A stretch of 35,140 nt of DNA from Burkholderiales bacterium. GTDB taxonomy: Bacteria; Pseudomonadota; Gammaproteobacteria; Burkholderiales; Casimicrobiaceae. The notes below the pieces were generated by a model, which saw only the letters and a program-made list of their open reading frames with translations, made no database searches and was not told the DNA's origin. Shown piece by piece: positions 1 through 8,914 of this stretch. The first letter of the stretch is position 1. The number at the start of each line of letters is the position of its first letter. The stretch spans positions 1 through 35,140 of the forward strand of contig JAICLP010000003.1 of the NCBI GenBank assembly GCA_025925475.1. Direction: 5' to 3'. A program made the position numbers and the translations under genes.

Positions 1-966
1 GATGCCGACCGTCCTGCCACCCAGGCGCGCCAGCGCGGTGATGGCCGAGCGGCCGAAGCGCGGCTTCATCTCGAACACGCTGTCGCGGTCGGCGATGACC
101 CCGACGATCCTGCGCATGTCGTAGACCTGGGTGCGCTTCTCGGGAAGGATGTCGAGGATCGCGGCCTGGTCCTGCGCGGCATCGCTCGCCATCGCTCGCG
201 CCGGCGGCAGCTCCATGTTGTGCGACGGCATGTAGCTCAGGAAGCGCCGGATCTCCTGCATCGTCTGCGCGTCGGTATCGGTGAAGCGGTCGATCAGTCC
301 CGTGTACTCGGCATGAATGCGCCAGCCGCCGAGGTCCTCGGGGTCGACCTTCTCGCCGATCGCCATGGACACGAGCCGCGGGCTCGACACGGCCATGATC
401 GAGCCCTTCTTCATCACGGCGAAGTCGGAGCAGCAGCAAAGCCAGGCTGACGAGCCGAACGACGTGTCGAGGGCGGCCGCGATCCAGGGCGTTTCACGCG
501 AGCGGCGAAACTGCGTCGGATCGTTGCCGAGCAGCGTGCCCATGCCGCGGGAGCCCATCGCGTCGGGGAGGCGGGCGCCGGTCGATTCGCCGACATGGAC
601 GAACGGCATGCCCTTCTCCGTCGCGGTGCGCCGCACATGGCCCATCTTCTTGGAATTCGTGGCGCTGGTCGAGGCACCGGCGACCGTGAAGTCGTTGACG
701 ACGACGCCGACGTCGCGTCCGTCGATCTTCGCGAAGCCGACGATCTTGCCGTCGCGCGGCGTGCGCGCCTCGTCGTCCCTGAACACGCCCGATGCGCCGA
801 GCAAGCCGGTCTCGACGAACGATCCCGGATCGACGAGGTGGTCGAGCCGCTCCTGCGCATTGAGCTGCCCGCGGCCCTTACGCTTCTCGAGCTTCTCGGG
901 CCCGCCCATGCGGCCCGCCTGCGCGCGCCGCCGATCGAGCTCGGCGAGCAATGCCTCGTGTGCCAT
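1..966 (-). CDS. Acyl-CoA carboxylase carboxyltransferase subunit (propionyl/acetyl-CoA carboxylase beta-like), partial: C-terminus runs off the left edge
   Basis: Minus-strand frame from ATG at 966 is open to position 1 (322 codons): MAHEALLAELDRRRAQAGRMGGPEKLEKRKGRGQLNAQERLDHLVDPGSFVETGLLG...DGKIVGFAKIDGRDVGVVVNDFTVAGAST... typical of the carboxyltransferase family. AGAGG Shine-Dalgarno upstream. Not in the ORF track because no stop lies in the window. Confidence 0.88.
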   Translation of the reverse strand, partial: MAHEALLAELDRRRAQAGRMGGPEKLEKRKGRGQLNAQERLDHLVDPGSFVETGLLGASGVFRDDEARTPRDGKIVGFAKIDGRDVGVVVNDFTVAGASTSATNSKKMGHVRRTATEKGMPFVHVGESTGARLPDAMGSRGMGTLLGNDPTQFRRSRETPWIAAALDTSFGSSAWLCCCSDFAVMKKGSIMAVSSPRLVSMAIGEKVDPEDLGGWRIHAEYTGLIDRFTDTDAQTMQEIRRFLSYMPSHNMELPPARAMASDAAQDQAAILDILPEKRTQVYDMRRIVGVIADRDSVFEMKPRFGRSAITALARLGGRTVGI

Positions 967-1018
967 TCGTGACCTCTATCCGCCTGCCGCGGCGCTGGCC
1001 GCGACGGCAAAGACGACA

Positions 1019-1086
1019 ACGTTAGGACGGCGGACGTGATGCGTCAATGAGGCCCACCGAGTCTTACTTGATACACTTTGCGCATC
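1019..1086 (-). promoter_or_regulatory. Site A: predicted sigma70 promoter with upstream LTTR box for the carboxyltransferase operon
   Basis: Minus strand: dyad GATGC-GCAAAGT-GTATC (1086-1070), 22 bp, -35 TTGACG (1047-1042), 17-bp spacer, -10 TAACGT (1024-1019), then ATG at 966. Same layout as sites B and C. Confidence 0.65.
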
Positions 1087-2022
1087 GTGGCCAGGACCCG
1101 TCACCCGTTGCTGCATCCGCGGCAGATCGAGGCGATCGTCACCGTCGCCCGCGCCGGATCGGTGCACGCGGCGGCACGGCTGCTGCACATTCCGCAGCCC
1201 GCCCTTTCGCGGCTGATCGCCGCGTCGGAGAAATCGCTCGGCGTCGCGTTGTTCGAGCGCTCGCGGGCCGGCACGCGCCCGACCGAGGCCGGCGAGCGCG
1301 TGCTGAAGCAGGGCGCGTTCGCGCTGCAGGCGCTGCAGGGCATCGCCGAGTCGGCCCGCGAGTCGCTGCCCGTCGTCCGCCTCGGCTGCATCCCACGCGT
1401 CATGCACGTGCTGATCCCGCACCTGCTTGCGCAATTGAGCAACGACGATGCGGGCTTCCGCCTCCATGTGTCGGTCGGCACGTCGAACGAGCTCGCCGGC
1501 GACCTCGATGCGGCACGGCTCGATTTCGTCATTGCACGCCGGGCGGCGCCGGGCGTCGTGGCGGCGCCCGACCTGCAGGCGGAGAAGCTTTACTCGGAGC
1601 GAACGGCCGTCGTATGCGGGCGCAGCAACAAGGACGTGCAAGCGGGCGCGGGCTCGCTGCGCATTCGCGACCTCGTCGCGTTGCCATGGGTGCTGCCGAA
1701 GCGCGGCTTTCACTCGCGTGACCTGCTCGACGGCATCGTGGCCGCGCACGGACTGCCGCCGATCGTGCCCGTCATCGAGTCGAATTCGTTCGAGTCGAGC
1801 CTGTCGATGGTCGCGTGGACGCGCTTCCTCACGCTCGCACCCGAGTTCGCCGCGCGACGCTTCGAGCAGTTGCGGCTCGTGCGCCTAATCGCAATGCGGC
1901 CGACGCTCGGATCGAGCCCGATCATGCTCGAGTATCGACGCATTCAGCAGCAGCATCCGGCGTTCCCGGCGTTCCGCGCGTCGGTATTGCGCGCGACGCG
2001 TCAGATCCACGCAGGCGCCTGA
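1078..2022 (+). CDS. LysR-family transcriptional regulator
   Basis: N-terminal wHTH RQIEAIVTVARAGSVHAAARLLHIPQPALSRLIAASEKSLGVALFERSRAGTRPTEAGE, followed by a LysR substrate-binding domain. Exact start uncertain (TTG 1078, GTG 1087 or TTG 1108). Confidence 0.93.
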   Translation: MRIVARTRHPLLHPRQIEAIVTVARAGSVHAAARLLHIPQPALSRLIAASEKSLGVALFERSRAGTRPTEAGERVLKQGAFALQALQGIAESARESLPVVRLGCIPRVMHVLIPHLLAQLSNDDAGFRLHVSVGTSNELAGDLDAARLDFVIARRAAPGVVAAPDLQAEKLYSERTAVVCGRSNKDVQAGAGSLRIRDLVALPWVLPKRGFHSRDLLDGIVAAHGLPPIVPVIESNSFESSLSMVAWTRFLTLAPEFAARRFEQLRLVRLIAMRPTLGSSPIMLEYRRIQQQHPAFPAFRASVLRATRQIHAGA

Positions 2023-2034
2023 TCACGCGCCTGC
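2011..2034. repeat. 24-bp near-perfect palindrome at a convergent gene junction (GCAGGCGC-CTGATCAC-GCGCCTGC)
   Basis: 8-bp perfect arms. The loop TGATCA contains the back-to-back stop codons of LysR (+) and the M20 hydrolase (-). No T-tract. Confidence 0.75.
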
Positions 2035-3303
2035 GCCGAGCAGCGCGCGGACGAGCACCCGCAGCGCGAGGCGGAAGTCGGCGAGCTGCATCGCCTCGCG
2101 CGGATTGTGCGAGCCGCACTGGTTGCGGATGAACAGCATCGCCGCCGGAATGCCGGCGTGCGCGAAGACGGCCGCATCGTGGCCCGCGCCGCTCGGCATG
2201 CGCAGCGATGCAATGCGCTCCTCGTTGCAAATCTGCTCGAAACGATTCACCCATTCCGGATCCATTGCGGCAGGAAGGTTGACGATCGGCTCGTCTAACG
2301 CGAAGGAAACGCCGCGCCGTTCTGCGACCGCCGCTGCTTCGGCACGCGCGAGGTCGTGAAACGCAAGGAGCTGCTCTTCATTCTCGGCGCGAATCTCGAG
2401 GCTCGAATCGACCGCACCCGCGACGCGCGAAATCGCGTGCTCGCGCGGATCGGTGCCCACGATGCCATGCGTGACCGTGATCTGGCGGCCGGCTTCGAGC
2501 CACTCGCTCCAGCGCGCGTCGAGGCGAAGGATGAAGTCCGACACCGCGACGACCGCGTCACGCCGCAGCGAACGCGGCGTTGCGCCCGCATGCGCCGGCT
2601 CGCCCGTGCAGCGGATCCGGCGATGGCGCAGGTTGCCGTAGATCGACGTGACGATGCCGAGCGGCACGTCGCGCGCCTCGAGCACCGGGCCCTGCTCGAT
2701 ATGCACCTCGAGAAACGCGATCATTGCACCGGGGCGCAGCAACGGCTCTCGCGCGGCGATCGCGCCGACATCGGCGTCGACGTCGCGCAGGTGCTCGAGC
2801 AGCGTGCGTCGCGTATCGGACCGGCGCTGAGCGAGATCGGCGTCGGAGAGAAGCCCGAGCAACGCGTGCGAGCCGATCCACGACTTGCCGAACCACGCGC
2901 TCTCTTCGCCGCGCAATGCGAGCAATCGAACCGCTCGCGGCGGCGTGATGCCATTGCGCGCCAGAAGCGCAAGCGCGAGTAGGCCCGCGACGACGCCCGC
3001 CGCACCATCGTAGTTGCCGCCGCACGGAACGCTGTCGAGATGCGAGCCGACGCCGATGAATCGGCCGTCGTTTTCGCGGCCGGGCAGCGACACGACAAGA
3101 TTCGCGGCGCCGTCGCGCTCGACGCGAAGGCCGTCGGCGCGCGCGAATCGGGCGATCACTTCCTGCGCCGCGGTCTCGCGTGCGCCGAACGCTTCCCGCG
3201 TGACGCCTTCGCCGTCGCGCGATGCGCGGCGAAGCTCCGCGAATATCTGCTCGGCCACCGGCAGGAGCTCGGCCGTCTTCCGCGAGAGGTCGAGGCCTTC
3301 CAT
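2023..3303 (-). CDS. M20-family Zn-dependent amidohydrolase (N-carbamoyl-L-amino-acid hydrolase / allantoate amidohydrolase-like)
   Basis: MEGLDLSRKTAELLPVAEQIFAELRR...GVGSHLDSVPCGGNYDGAAGVVAGLLAL...LRGEESAWFGKSWIGS...LEVHIEQGPVLE...PSGAGHDAAVFAHAGIPAAMLFIRNQCGSHNPREAM. The ORF track merges an upstream extension; start chosen at 3303. Confidence 0.88.
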   Translation of the reverse strand: MEGLDLSRKTAELLPVAEQIFAELRRASRDGEGVTREAFGARETAAQEVIARFARADGLRVERDGAANLVVSLPGRENDGRFIGVGSHLDSVPCGGNYDGAAGVVAGLLALALLARNGITPPRAVRLLALRGEESAWFGKSWIGSHALLGLLSDADLAQRRSDTRRTLLEHLRDVDADVGAIAAREPLLRPGAMIAFLEVHIEQGPVLEARDVPLGIVTSIYGNLRHRRIRCTGEPAHAGATPRSLRRDAVVAVSDFILRLDARWSEWLEAGRQITVTHGIVGTDPREHAISRVAGAVDSSLEIRAENEEQLLAFHDLARAEAAAVAERRGVSFALDEPIVNLPAAMDPEWVNRFEQICNEERIASLRMPSGAGHDAAVFAHAGIPAAMLFIRNQCGSHNPREAMQLADFRLALRVLVRALLGAGA

Positions 3304-3311
3304 GGCGTCGG

Positions 3312-4202
3312 CTAACGCTGGGCCGGCTCCGGCGGTGGCTCGACCTTCCGGTACCAGTCGGCGATCTCGCTGCCCGTCATGAAAATCGTGTCGCTGCGCT
3401 CCTTGAGCAGCCGCAGCGCCTTCGCGAGGTACGGCAGCCGATGCGGCACGCCGACCTGGTGCGGATGCAGTCCCAGCGACAGCACGCGCGGCTGGCTCTC
3501 GAGTTCGTGCTCGTACGTGGCGAGCGTGTCCTGGACGCGCGCAAGCAGGTCGGGCGATGCCTGCCGCTCGACCGTGTACACGAGGCTGTCGTTGAGCTCG
3601 AACGCGTAGGGCATGCAGATCATCGGCCCGTGCTTCGTCGTCATCCAGCACGGCAGGTCGTCGACGATCCAGTCGAGGTTGTACTCGATGCCGTGCTTGC
3701 GCAGGTAATCGGGCGTGTCGAACGTCTGCGCGAAGCCCGGGCCCATCCAGCCGCGCACCGGCTTGCCGGTGAAGTCGCGCACCTGCGCGAGCGCCTGCTC
3801 GATCACCGCTTCCTGGTTCTGCTCGCGGTTGAGCAGCCGCTGCACGACGCCGTGGCCGACGAACTCCCAGCCCGCCTCCAGCATGGCGTGCGCGAGCGTC
3901 GGGTACTGCGCGATCACCTGCGAATTCAGGTTGACGCTCGCGGGTATCCCGAGTGCGTCGAACAGCGCGAGGATGCGCGGCATGCCGCAGCGCAAGCCGT
4001 ATTCGGCCCAGCACCAGTTCGGGATGTCGGGGACCGTCTCCATGCCGTGCGGCGTGCTCAGCGTCTTGCGCGGCATCGGCTGGTCGAACGGCCAGTACTC
4101 GACGTTCATGATCACGTGAACGATCAGCGGCTTGCCGGGCCGCGGCGGCGGCAATCGCTTGCGATCGCTCGCCAACTGAAATGGCACGCGGGGATTCGTC
4201 AT
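3312..4202 (-). CDS. Polysaccharide deacetylase family protein (PuuE/allantoinase-like)
   Basis: VHVIMNVEYWPFDQPMPRKTLSTPHGMETVPDIPNWCWAEYGLRCGMPRILALFDALGIPASVNLNSQV...GHGVVQR...GWMGPGFAQTFDTPDYLRKHGIEYNLDWIVDDLP. CAGGAGAG SD before ATG 4202. Confidence 0.85.
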   Translation of the reverse strand: MTNPRVPFQLASDRKRLPPPRPGKPLIVHVIMNVEYWPFDQPMPRKTLSTPHGMETVPDIPNWCWAEYGLRCGMPRILALFDALGIPASVNLNSQVIAQYPTLAHAMLEAGWEFVGHGVVQRLLNREQNQEAVIEQALAQVRDFTGKPVRGWMGPGFAQTFDTPDYLRKHGIEYNLDWIVDDLPCWMTTKHGPMICMPYAFELNDSLVYTVERQASPDLLARVQDTLATYEHELESQPRVLSLGLHPHQVGVPHRLPYLAKALRLLKERSDTIFMTGSEIADWYRKVEPPPEPAQR

Positions 4203-4254
4203 GGCAACTCTCCTGCTGTATTGCGTGGCTGGACTGGCGGCGCAGCTGCCGGCT

Positions 4255-5697
4255 TCATCCGACGATCGCGCCCTGCGCGCGCAAATCGCTGCGGAGCCGA
4301 TCGACCGGCACTGCCCGCGGCTCGATGCGCCGTTTCGCGGCCAGCGCGGCGGCAACGCCCGCTGCATGCCCGTATGCCATGCATTGCGCGCCCATCCGCG
4401 CTGACCCGATCGCCTCGCGGGTCGCGGACAGACAACGGCCCGCGACGAGCAGCCCGTCGACCCGCTCCGGCACGAGGCAGCGATACGGAATGTCGTAGTC
4501 GCCGCCGTCGGGCACGAACAGGTGCTGGCGCGTGTTCGGCTGCTCGGGCGATTGCACGCTCATCGGATACGCACCGCGCGCGATCGTGTCGTCGAAGCGC
4601 TTGCGCGCCTCGATGTCCGCGCGGGTCAGCATGTATTCGCCGCGTACACGTCGCGATGCGCGAATCGAAACCGACGGCGACACGCTCTGCAGGAAGCAGC
4701 CGCGAAACCCGGGAACGTAGCGGCGCAGCACGTCGACCGCGAGCTGCAGCTGCCGGTGCCCCTCACCTTCGGCGCGGCTCAATTGGTCGGCGCGCGTCGC
4801 ATCGAACGTGATGCTCGTCGCGTTGAGCGTCACGATGTCGTCGCGCTGCGCCACCGGCATGATGCTGAAGCGGCTCGCGAACGGCCTCAGGCGGCCCCAT
4901 TGCGCCTTGTCCTCGCCGGTGATTTCCCATTCGGCCCAGTCGGATCTCGGAACGTAGTCGCGCACCAGGTTCGACAGATAGATGTATGGGCAGTCGTAGA
5001 TATCGCGCACGCGCTCATGCATGACGCGCCGCGCATCGAGTCGCTTGACGTCGCGCAGGTAGGGATCGGCGAGCAGGACGATCCTGTGCGGCGACGCGCG
5101 AACGTCGTCGATGAACGCCTGCGTGTCGACGCCGGCGACGCGAAACAGAAGCGTTGCATTCAACGTCGCTTCGGGCACGTCCTGCTCGTACGCAGCGCCG
5201 GCGCTCGCGGCCACGTCGGCATCGCCGGTCGCATCGACGAACACGCGCGCGCGAAGCTCGTGCGGACCGGACTTGTTGAAGACGCGAATCGCGCGCAGCG
5301 TCGCATCCGGCGCGTCGGCACCCACGAACATCGTATGCAGCCAGACGTGAAGCTGCGCCTCGCTCGCCATGTCGAGCAGCGCGAGCTTCATCGCATCGGG
5401 GTCGACCGGCGTGAACGAACCGCCAATGCCGGTGGGATTCGGCAGGTGACCGCCGGGGCGCACGCCGCCGCGCTGCTCGAGCCGCTCGACGAGCTGTTGC
5501 GCGAGCCCGGCGACGACCGCCTCGCCGCGGCTGTTGTGGAACGGTGTCACGTTGGCGAGCGCATGGCAGGTTCCGCCGAGGTAGCCGCCCTTCTCGACGA
5601 TGCACGTGCGCGCGCCCGAGCGTGCGGCCGCGATGGCGGCCATCGAACCGGCAGTTCCTCCACCGACGACCACGACGTCGAATTCATGGGACGGCAT
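4255..5697 (-). CDS. FAD-dependent oxidoreductase
   Basis: FDVVVVGGGTAGSMAAIAAARSGARTCIVEKGGYLGGTCHALANVTPF (GxGxxG Rossmann) ... VFVDATGDADVAASAGA ... VDGLLVAGRCLSATREAIGSARMGAQCMAYGHAAGVAAALA. Strong SD GGAGGTGATTTCG-ATG. Confidence 0.88.
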   Translation of the reverse strand: MPSHEFDVVVVGGGTAGSMAAIAAARSGARTCIVEKGGYLGGTCHALANVTPFHNSRGEAVVAGLAQQLVERLEQRGGVRPGGHLPNPTGIGGSFTPVDPDAMKLALLDMASEAQLHVWLHTMFVGADAPDATLRAIRVFNKSGPHELRARVFVDATGDADVAASAGAAYEQDVPEATLNATLLFRVAGVDTQAFIDDVRASPHRIVLLADPYLRDVKRLDARRVMHERVRDIYDCPYIYLSNLVRDYVPRSDWAEWEITGEDKAQWGRLRPFASRFSIMPVAQRDDIVTLNATSITFDATRADQLSRAEGEGHRQLQLAVDVLRRYVPGFRGCFLQSVSPSVSIRASRRVRGEYMLTRADIEARKRFDDTIARGAYPMSVQSPEQPNTRQHLFVPDGGDYDIPYRCLVPERVDGLLVAGRCLSATREAIGSARMGAQCMAYGHAAGVAAALAAKRRIEPRAVPVDRLRSDLRAQGAIVG

Positions 5698-5728
5698 CGA
5701 AATCACCTCCGGCCAGGCGCGCGCTTCA

Positions 5729-7501
5729 TCATTCACCGAGCTGCGACAGCGTCGCGACGACGACCTCGCACGCATCGTCGACTGCATCGGCAACGCGGTT
5801 GCGTTCGCGGCGCAGCTGCGTCCCGAGCAACAGCCACGCCTCGCTTCCGCGTTCTGCATCGAGCCAGCCGGCGACATCGTAGAGGCACGGTATCGCCGAA
5901 AGCTGCGGCGTGAATCCATACGGATCGTGCCCGTACACGCCCTTCACCGTGCTCTGGATCGGAATCAGCGTGTTCGACAGACGCTTCAGGCACCGATTGA
6001 TGAGCGCGGCGGCGCCCTGCGAATCGGCATCCTGGGCACGATAGCGATTGCGCCACCGGCTCGCGGCTTCGTCGACGCGCGCGACGCCGCGCTCCAGCTC
6101 GCGCGAGCGTGCAGCGACCTCCGCGAGTCCAAGCAGGTTTTCGCCATCACGCCGAGCGAGATCCTCGAGACGAATCGCGAACTGCTGCGCGACGGCGGTG
6201 AAATCGAACGGCAGGATCGGCGCGGTGCAGAGGTTCCAGAGCCACGCCGCGTAGACACGCAGGTGCGGTTGCATCCATGCGAAATCGACCTTGTCGGCCG
6301 TGCATTCGAGCGAGTGATGCCACCAGCCCAGGTTCGCGTCGGCGCTCGCGTGCAGCTCCTGCTGCGTGAACGCGCCCATGCCGTACAGCATCGGCACGCC
6401 GAGCCCGAAGAACGACGCGTCGCCCCCCTTCTTCTGCGGCTTCCAGTCGCTCGGCACCTGGAGATAGCGCCGCTCGACGCCCTGGTGGAAGCGGCGCATC
6501 TCGAGGTTCGACGTCGTCAGCCAGCGTGTGGTGCCCGTGCACGCCGGCTGATCGATCAGCAGGTAGGCAATCGCATGCCGGCGCAGCCGGTCCCAGTTGC
6601 GATCGACGAACCATGTCGAGCCCGCCATCGTGCCGGTCTCGTGCGCGGTCCAGAAGCCGAAGAGGATTCCGCGCGCGAGCCCGTCGCGGTGCGCATTGAA
6701 AACTCGCGCGAGCTCGACCATGCAGCCGTTGCCGGCCGCGTTGTCGGTCGCGGCGGCCCCGTACCACGAATCCTGGTGGCCGCCGACGATGACGAAGTCC
6801 TCGCTTTGCGGCGCCTGAATCTCGCCCACGGTGATCTGCACGGGACGCCAGACGTTGTCGACGTCCGTCTCGATCGCGACTTCGACGCGGCCGCTCGCGC
6901 ACAATTCCTTGAGCATCAAACCGGAACTGCGCGACACGCCGACCGAAGGCAGCCGCGGCATCTCGTCGCGCCATGTCTGCGGGGTCGGATTGCCCCATGC
7001 CGGCTTGATCGAGCCGAAGGGCAGCGACGTATCGGTAGGCGAGCCCCAGTTCATCATCACGGCACCGATTGCGCGATGGTTCGCGGCGATGCGCTGCTTT
7101 TCCATCCGCGCCGGTGAATAGGAGATCTCGCAGAGCACGATCTTCCCGGCGACGTCCTTGCCCGCGAGATCGGACTCGCTGCCCGATCCGACGTAGACGA
7201 GGTCGCCTCGCAGTGCGCGACCGGACGTCTCGACGCTGTGCCCCGACGTGAACGCATCGATGGCGAGCCTGCGCGGTGCGAGAACGCTGAGCTTGCCGGC
7301 GCGCGGAAAGCTGACGAGCGCCTCGAGCTCCTGCACCGCGGCCTCGACGCCGACTGCACGCAACGCGTCGGCGTTGTAGCGCGCCATCCGCAACGCGTTC
7401 TCCGATCCTGCGAGGCGCGACGGAATGTGCTCACAGACGTACTCGACGTAGCGGCGCACGTTGTCCGCCGATACGCTTTCCACCACCTGCGTTTCGCTCA
7501 T
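5729..7501 (-). CDS. M28-family peptidase-like protein (PA domain plus aminopeptidase-like domain), noncanonical general-base position
   Basis: VIVGGHQDSWYGAAATDNAAGNGCMVELARVF...FGFWTAHETGTMAGSTWFVDRNW...YLLIDQPAC...GWWHHSLECTADKVD. Overall M28/GCPII-like fold order of metal ligands. Confidence 0.85.
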   Translation of the reverse strand: MSETQVVESVSADNVRRYVEYVCEHIPSRLAGSENALRMARYNADALRAVGVEAAVQELEALVSFPRAGKLSVLAPRRLAIDAFTSGHSVETSGRALRGDLVYVGSGSESDLAGKDVAGKIVLCEISYSPARMEKQRIAANHRAIGAVMMNWGSPTDTSLPFGSIKPAWGNPTPQTWRDEMPRLPSVGVSRSSGLMLKELCASGRVEVAIETDVDNVWRPVQITVGEIQAPQSEDFVIVGGHQDSWYGAAATDNAAGNGCMVELARVFNAHRDGLARGILFGFWTAHETGTMAGSTWFVDRNWDRLRRHAIAYLLIDQPACTGTTRWLTTSNLEMRRFHQGVERRYLQVPSDWKPQKKGGDASFFGLGVPMLYGMGAFTQQELHASADANLGWWHHSLECTADKVDFAWMQPHLRVYAAWLWNLCTAPILPFDFTAVAQQFAIRLEDLARRDGENLLGLAEVAARSRELERGVARVDEAASRWRNRYRAQDADSQGAAALINRCLKRLSNTLIPIQSTVKGVYGHDPYGFTPQLSAIPCLYDVAGWLDAERGSEAWLLLGTQLRRERNRVADAVDDACEVVVATLSQLGE

Positions 7502-8907
7502 GGCTGCACGTCAAGCGGCGGGCGCCGCAAGTGGTGATCGGTGGCGCGCTCGAATGCGGCCGCAATGCGCAGCAGCAATGCCTCCTGAAGATCGCTGGCG
7601 ACGATCTGCAAGCCCACCGGCATGCCGAGCGCGAAGCCGCAGGGGACCGACACCGACGGCGCGCCGACGAAGCTGAATGGCAGGTTGAAGCGGCGCCCCA
7701 GCGCCCAGACCTCGGGCGGCGCCGTTTGCAGCGGCGTCACGTTCGGCAGCACCGGTGCGAGCAGCGCGTCGACCTTGCCGAAGACCTGCTTCACCGCCGC
7801 CGATTGCTGCGGGCGCTCGGCGAGGATGCGCTCGTACGTCGCGCGCGACACCTGTGCGCCGCGTTCGATGTCCGAGTGCACGGCGGGCCCGAACAGGCGC
7901 TTGTCGGCGGCGCGGTAGCGCTCGCCGAGGATCTCGTGAAACTCGTAGAGCAGCACGTCGCGAAACAGCGCCGAGTATTCGAGGGCGCCCGTGAGCTCGG
8001 GGATGGTCACGGTTTCGATATGCGCGCCAAGGCTCGCGAGCACGTCGACGGCCGCCCGCAGAACGCGCTCGACCTCCGGGTCGATGTCGTCGAATGTGTA
8101 CCGGTCGATCACGCCAAGGCGCAGCCCGCGCACGCCCGCGTCGAGGTCGCGCGTGAAATCCTCGGGGGGAGCGTCGAGCGACGAAACGTAGTCGGGATCG
8201 TATCCCGCGAGGGCGTTCATCATCAGCGCCGCGTCCTTCACGCAACGCGTCATCGGCCCGGCGACGCCGAGCGTGCGCGTGCGCGGCCATACGCCGGCGA
8301 GGCTCACGCGGCCGAACGTCGGACGCAGCCCGAAGATGCCGCAGCGACTCGCCGGCTGGCGGATGGAGCCACCGGCATCGGTCCCGATTCCGGTGAGGCA
8401 CATGTCCGCTGCGAGCGCTGCGCCGTTGCCGCTCGACGAGCCGCCCGGCGCGCGGGCGAGGTCCCACGGGTTGTGCACGTTGCCGTAAAACACGTTGACG
8501 CCCGACGAGCCGGACGCGAATTCGCTCATGTTCGCCTTGCCGAGCATCACCATGCCGGCGTCGCTCAGCCGGTGCACCATCGCGGCGTCGCGCTCCGGTA
8601 CCCGCGCACGCATCAGCGCGGAGCCGACCGTGCTGCGCACGCCGGCCGTGTCGAGATTGTCCTTGTAGACGACCGGGATGCCGTGCAGCGGACCGCGGTC
8701 GCGCCCTGCGCGAAGCTCGTCGTCGAGCGCCTGCGCGCGCGAAAGCGCGTGCTCGTCCGTGACGGTGATGAACGCGTTGATCTTCGGCTGCAATGCACGG
8801 ATACGCGCGAGGTATGCGCGCGTCAGGTCGGTCACGCTGTACGCGCCATCGCGCAGTGCCTGCGCGGCCTCGTCGATCGAGCGCGGTAGTGAGACGTTCT
8901 CGTTCAT
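7498..8907 (-). CDS. Amidase signature family (Asp/Glu-tRNA amidotransferase A-like) amidohydrolase
   Basis: IPVVYKDNLDTAGVRST...APGGSSSGNGAALAADMCLTGIGTDAGGSIRQPASRCGIFGLRPTFGRVS; K-S-S triad context present. 4-bp ATGA overlap with the downstream M28 gene. Confidence 0.93.
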   Translation of the reverse strand: MNENVSLPRSIDEAAQALRDGAYSVTDLTRAYLARIRALQPKINAFITVTDEHALSRAQALDDELRAGRDRGPLHGIPVVYKDNLDTAGVRSTVGSALMRARVPERDAAMVHRLSDAGMVMLGKANMSEFASGSSGVNVFYGNVHNPWDLARAPGGSSSGNGAALAADMCLTGIGTDAGGSIRQPASRCGIFGLRPTFGRVSLAGVWPRTRTLGVAGPMTRCVKDAALMMNALAGYDPDYVSSLDAPPEDFTRDLDAGVRGLRLGVIDRYTFDDIDPEVERVLRAAVDVLASLGAHIETVTIPELTGALEYSALFRDVLLYEFHEILGERYRAADKRLFGPAVHSDIERGAQVSRATYERILAERPQQSAAVKQVFGKVDALLAPVLPNVTPLQTAPPEVWALGRRFNLPFSFVGAPSVSVPCGFALGMPVGLQIVASDLQEALLLRIAAAFERATDHHLRRPPLDVQP

Positions 8908-8914
8908 CGTCGTT

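Noticed and set aside
2011-2034. Calling the convergent palindrome a Rho-independent terminator
   Set aside because: Stem is adequate but neither strand has a following T-tract, so it is reported only as a palindrome of unknown role.
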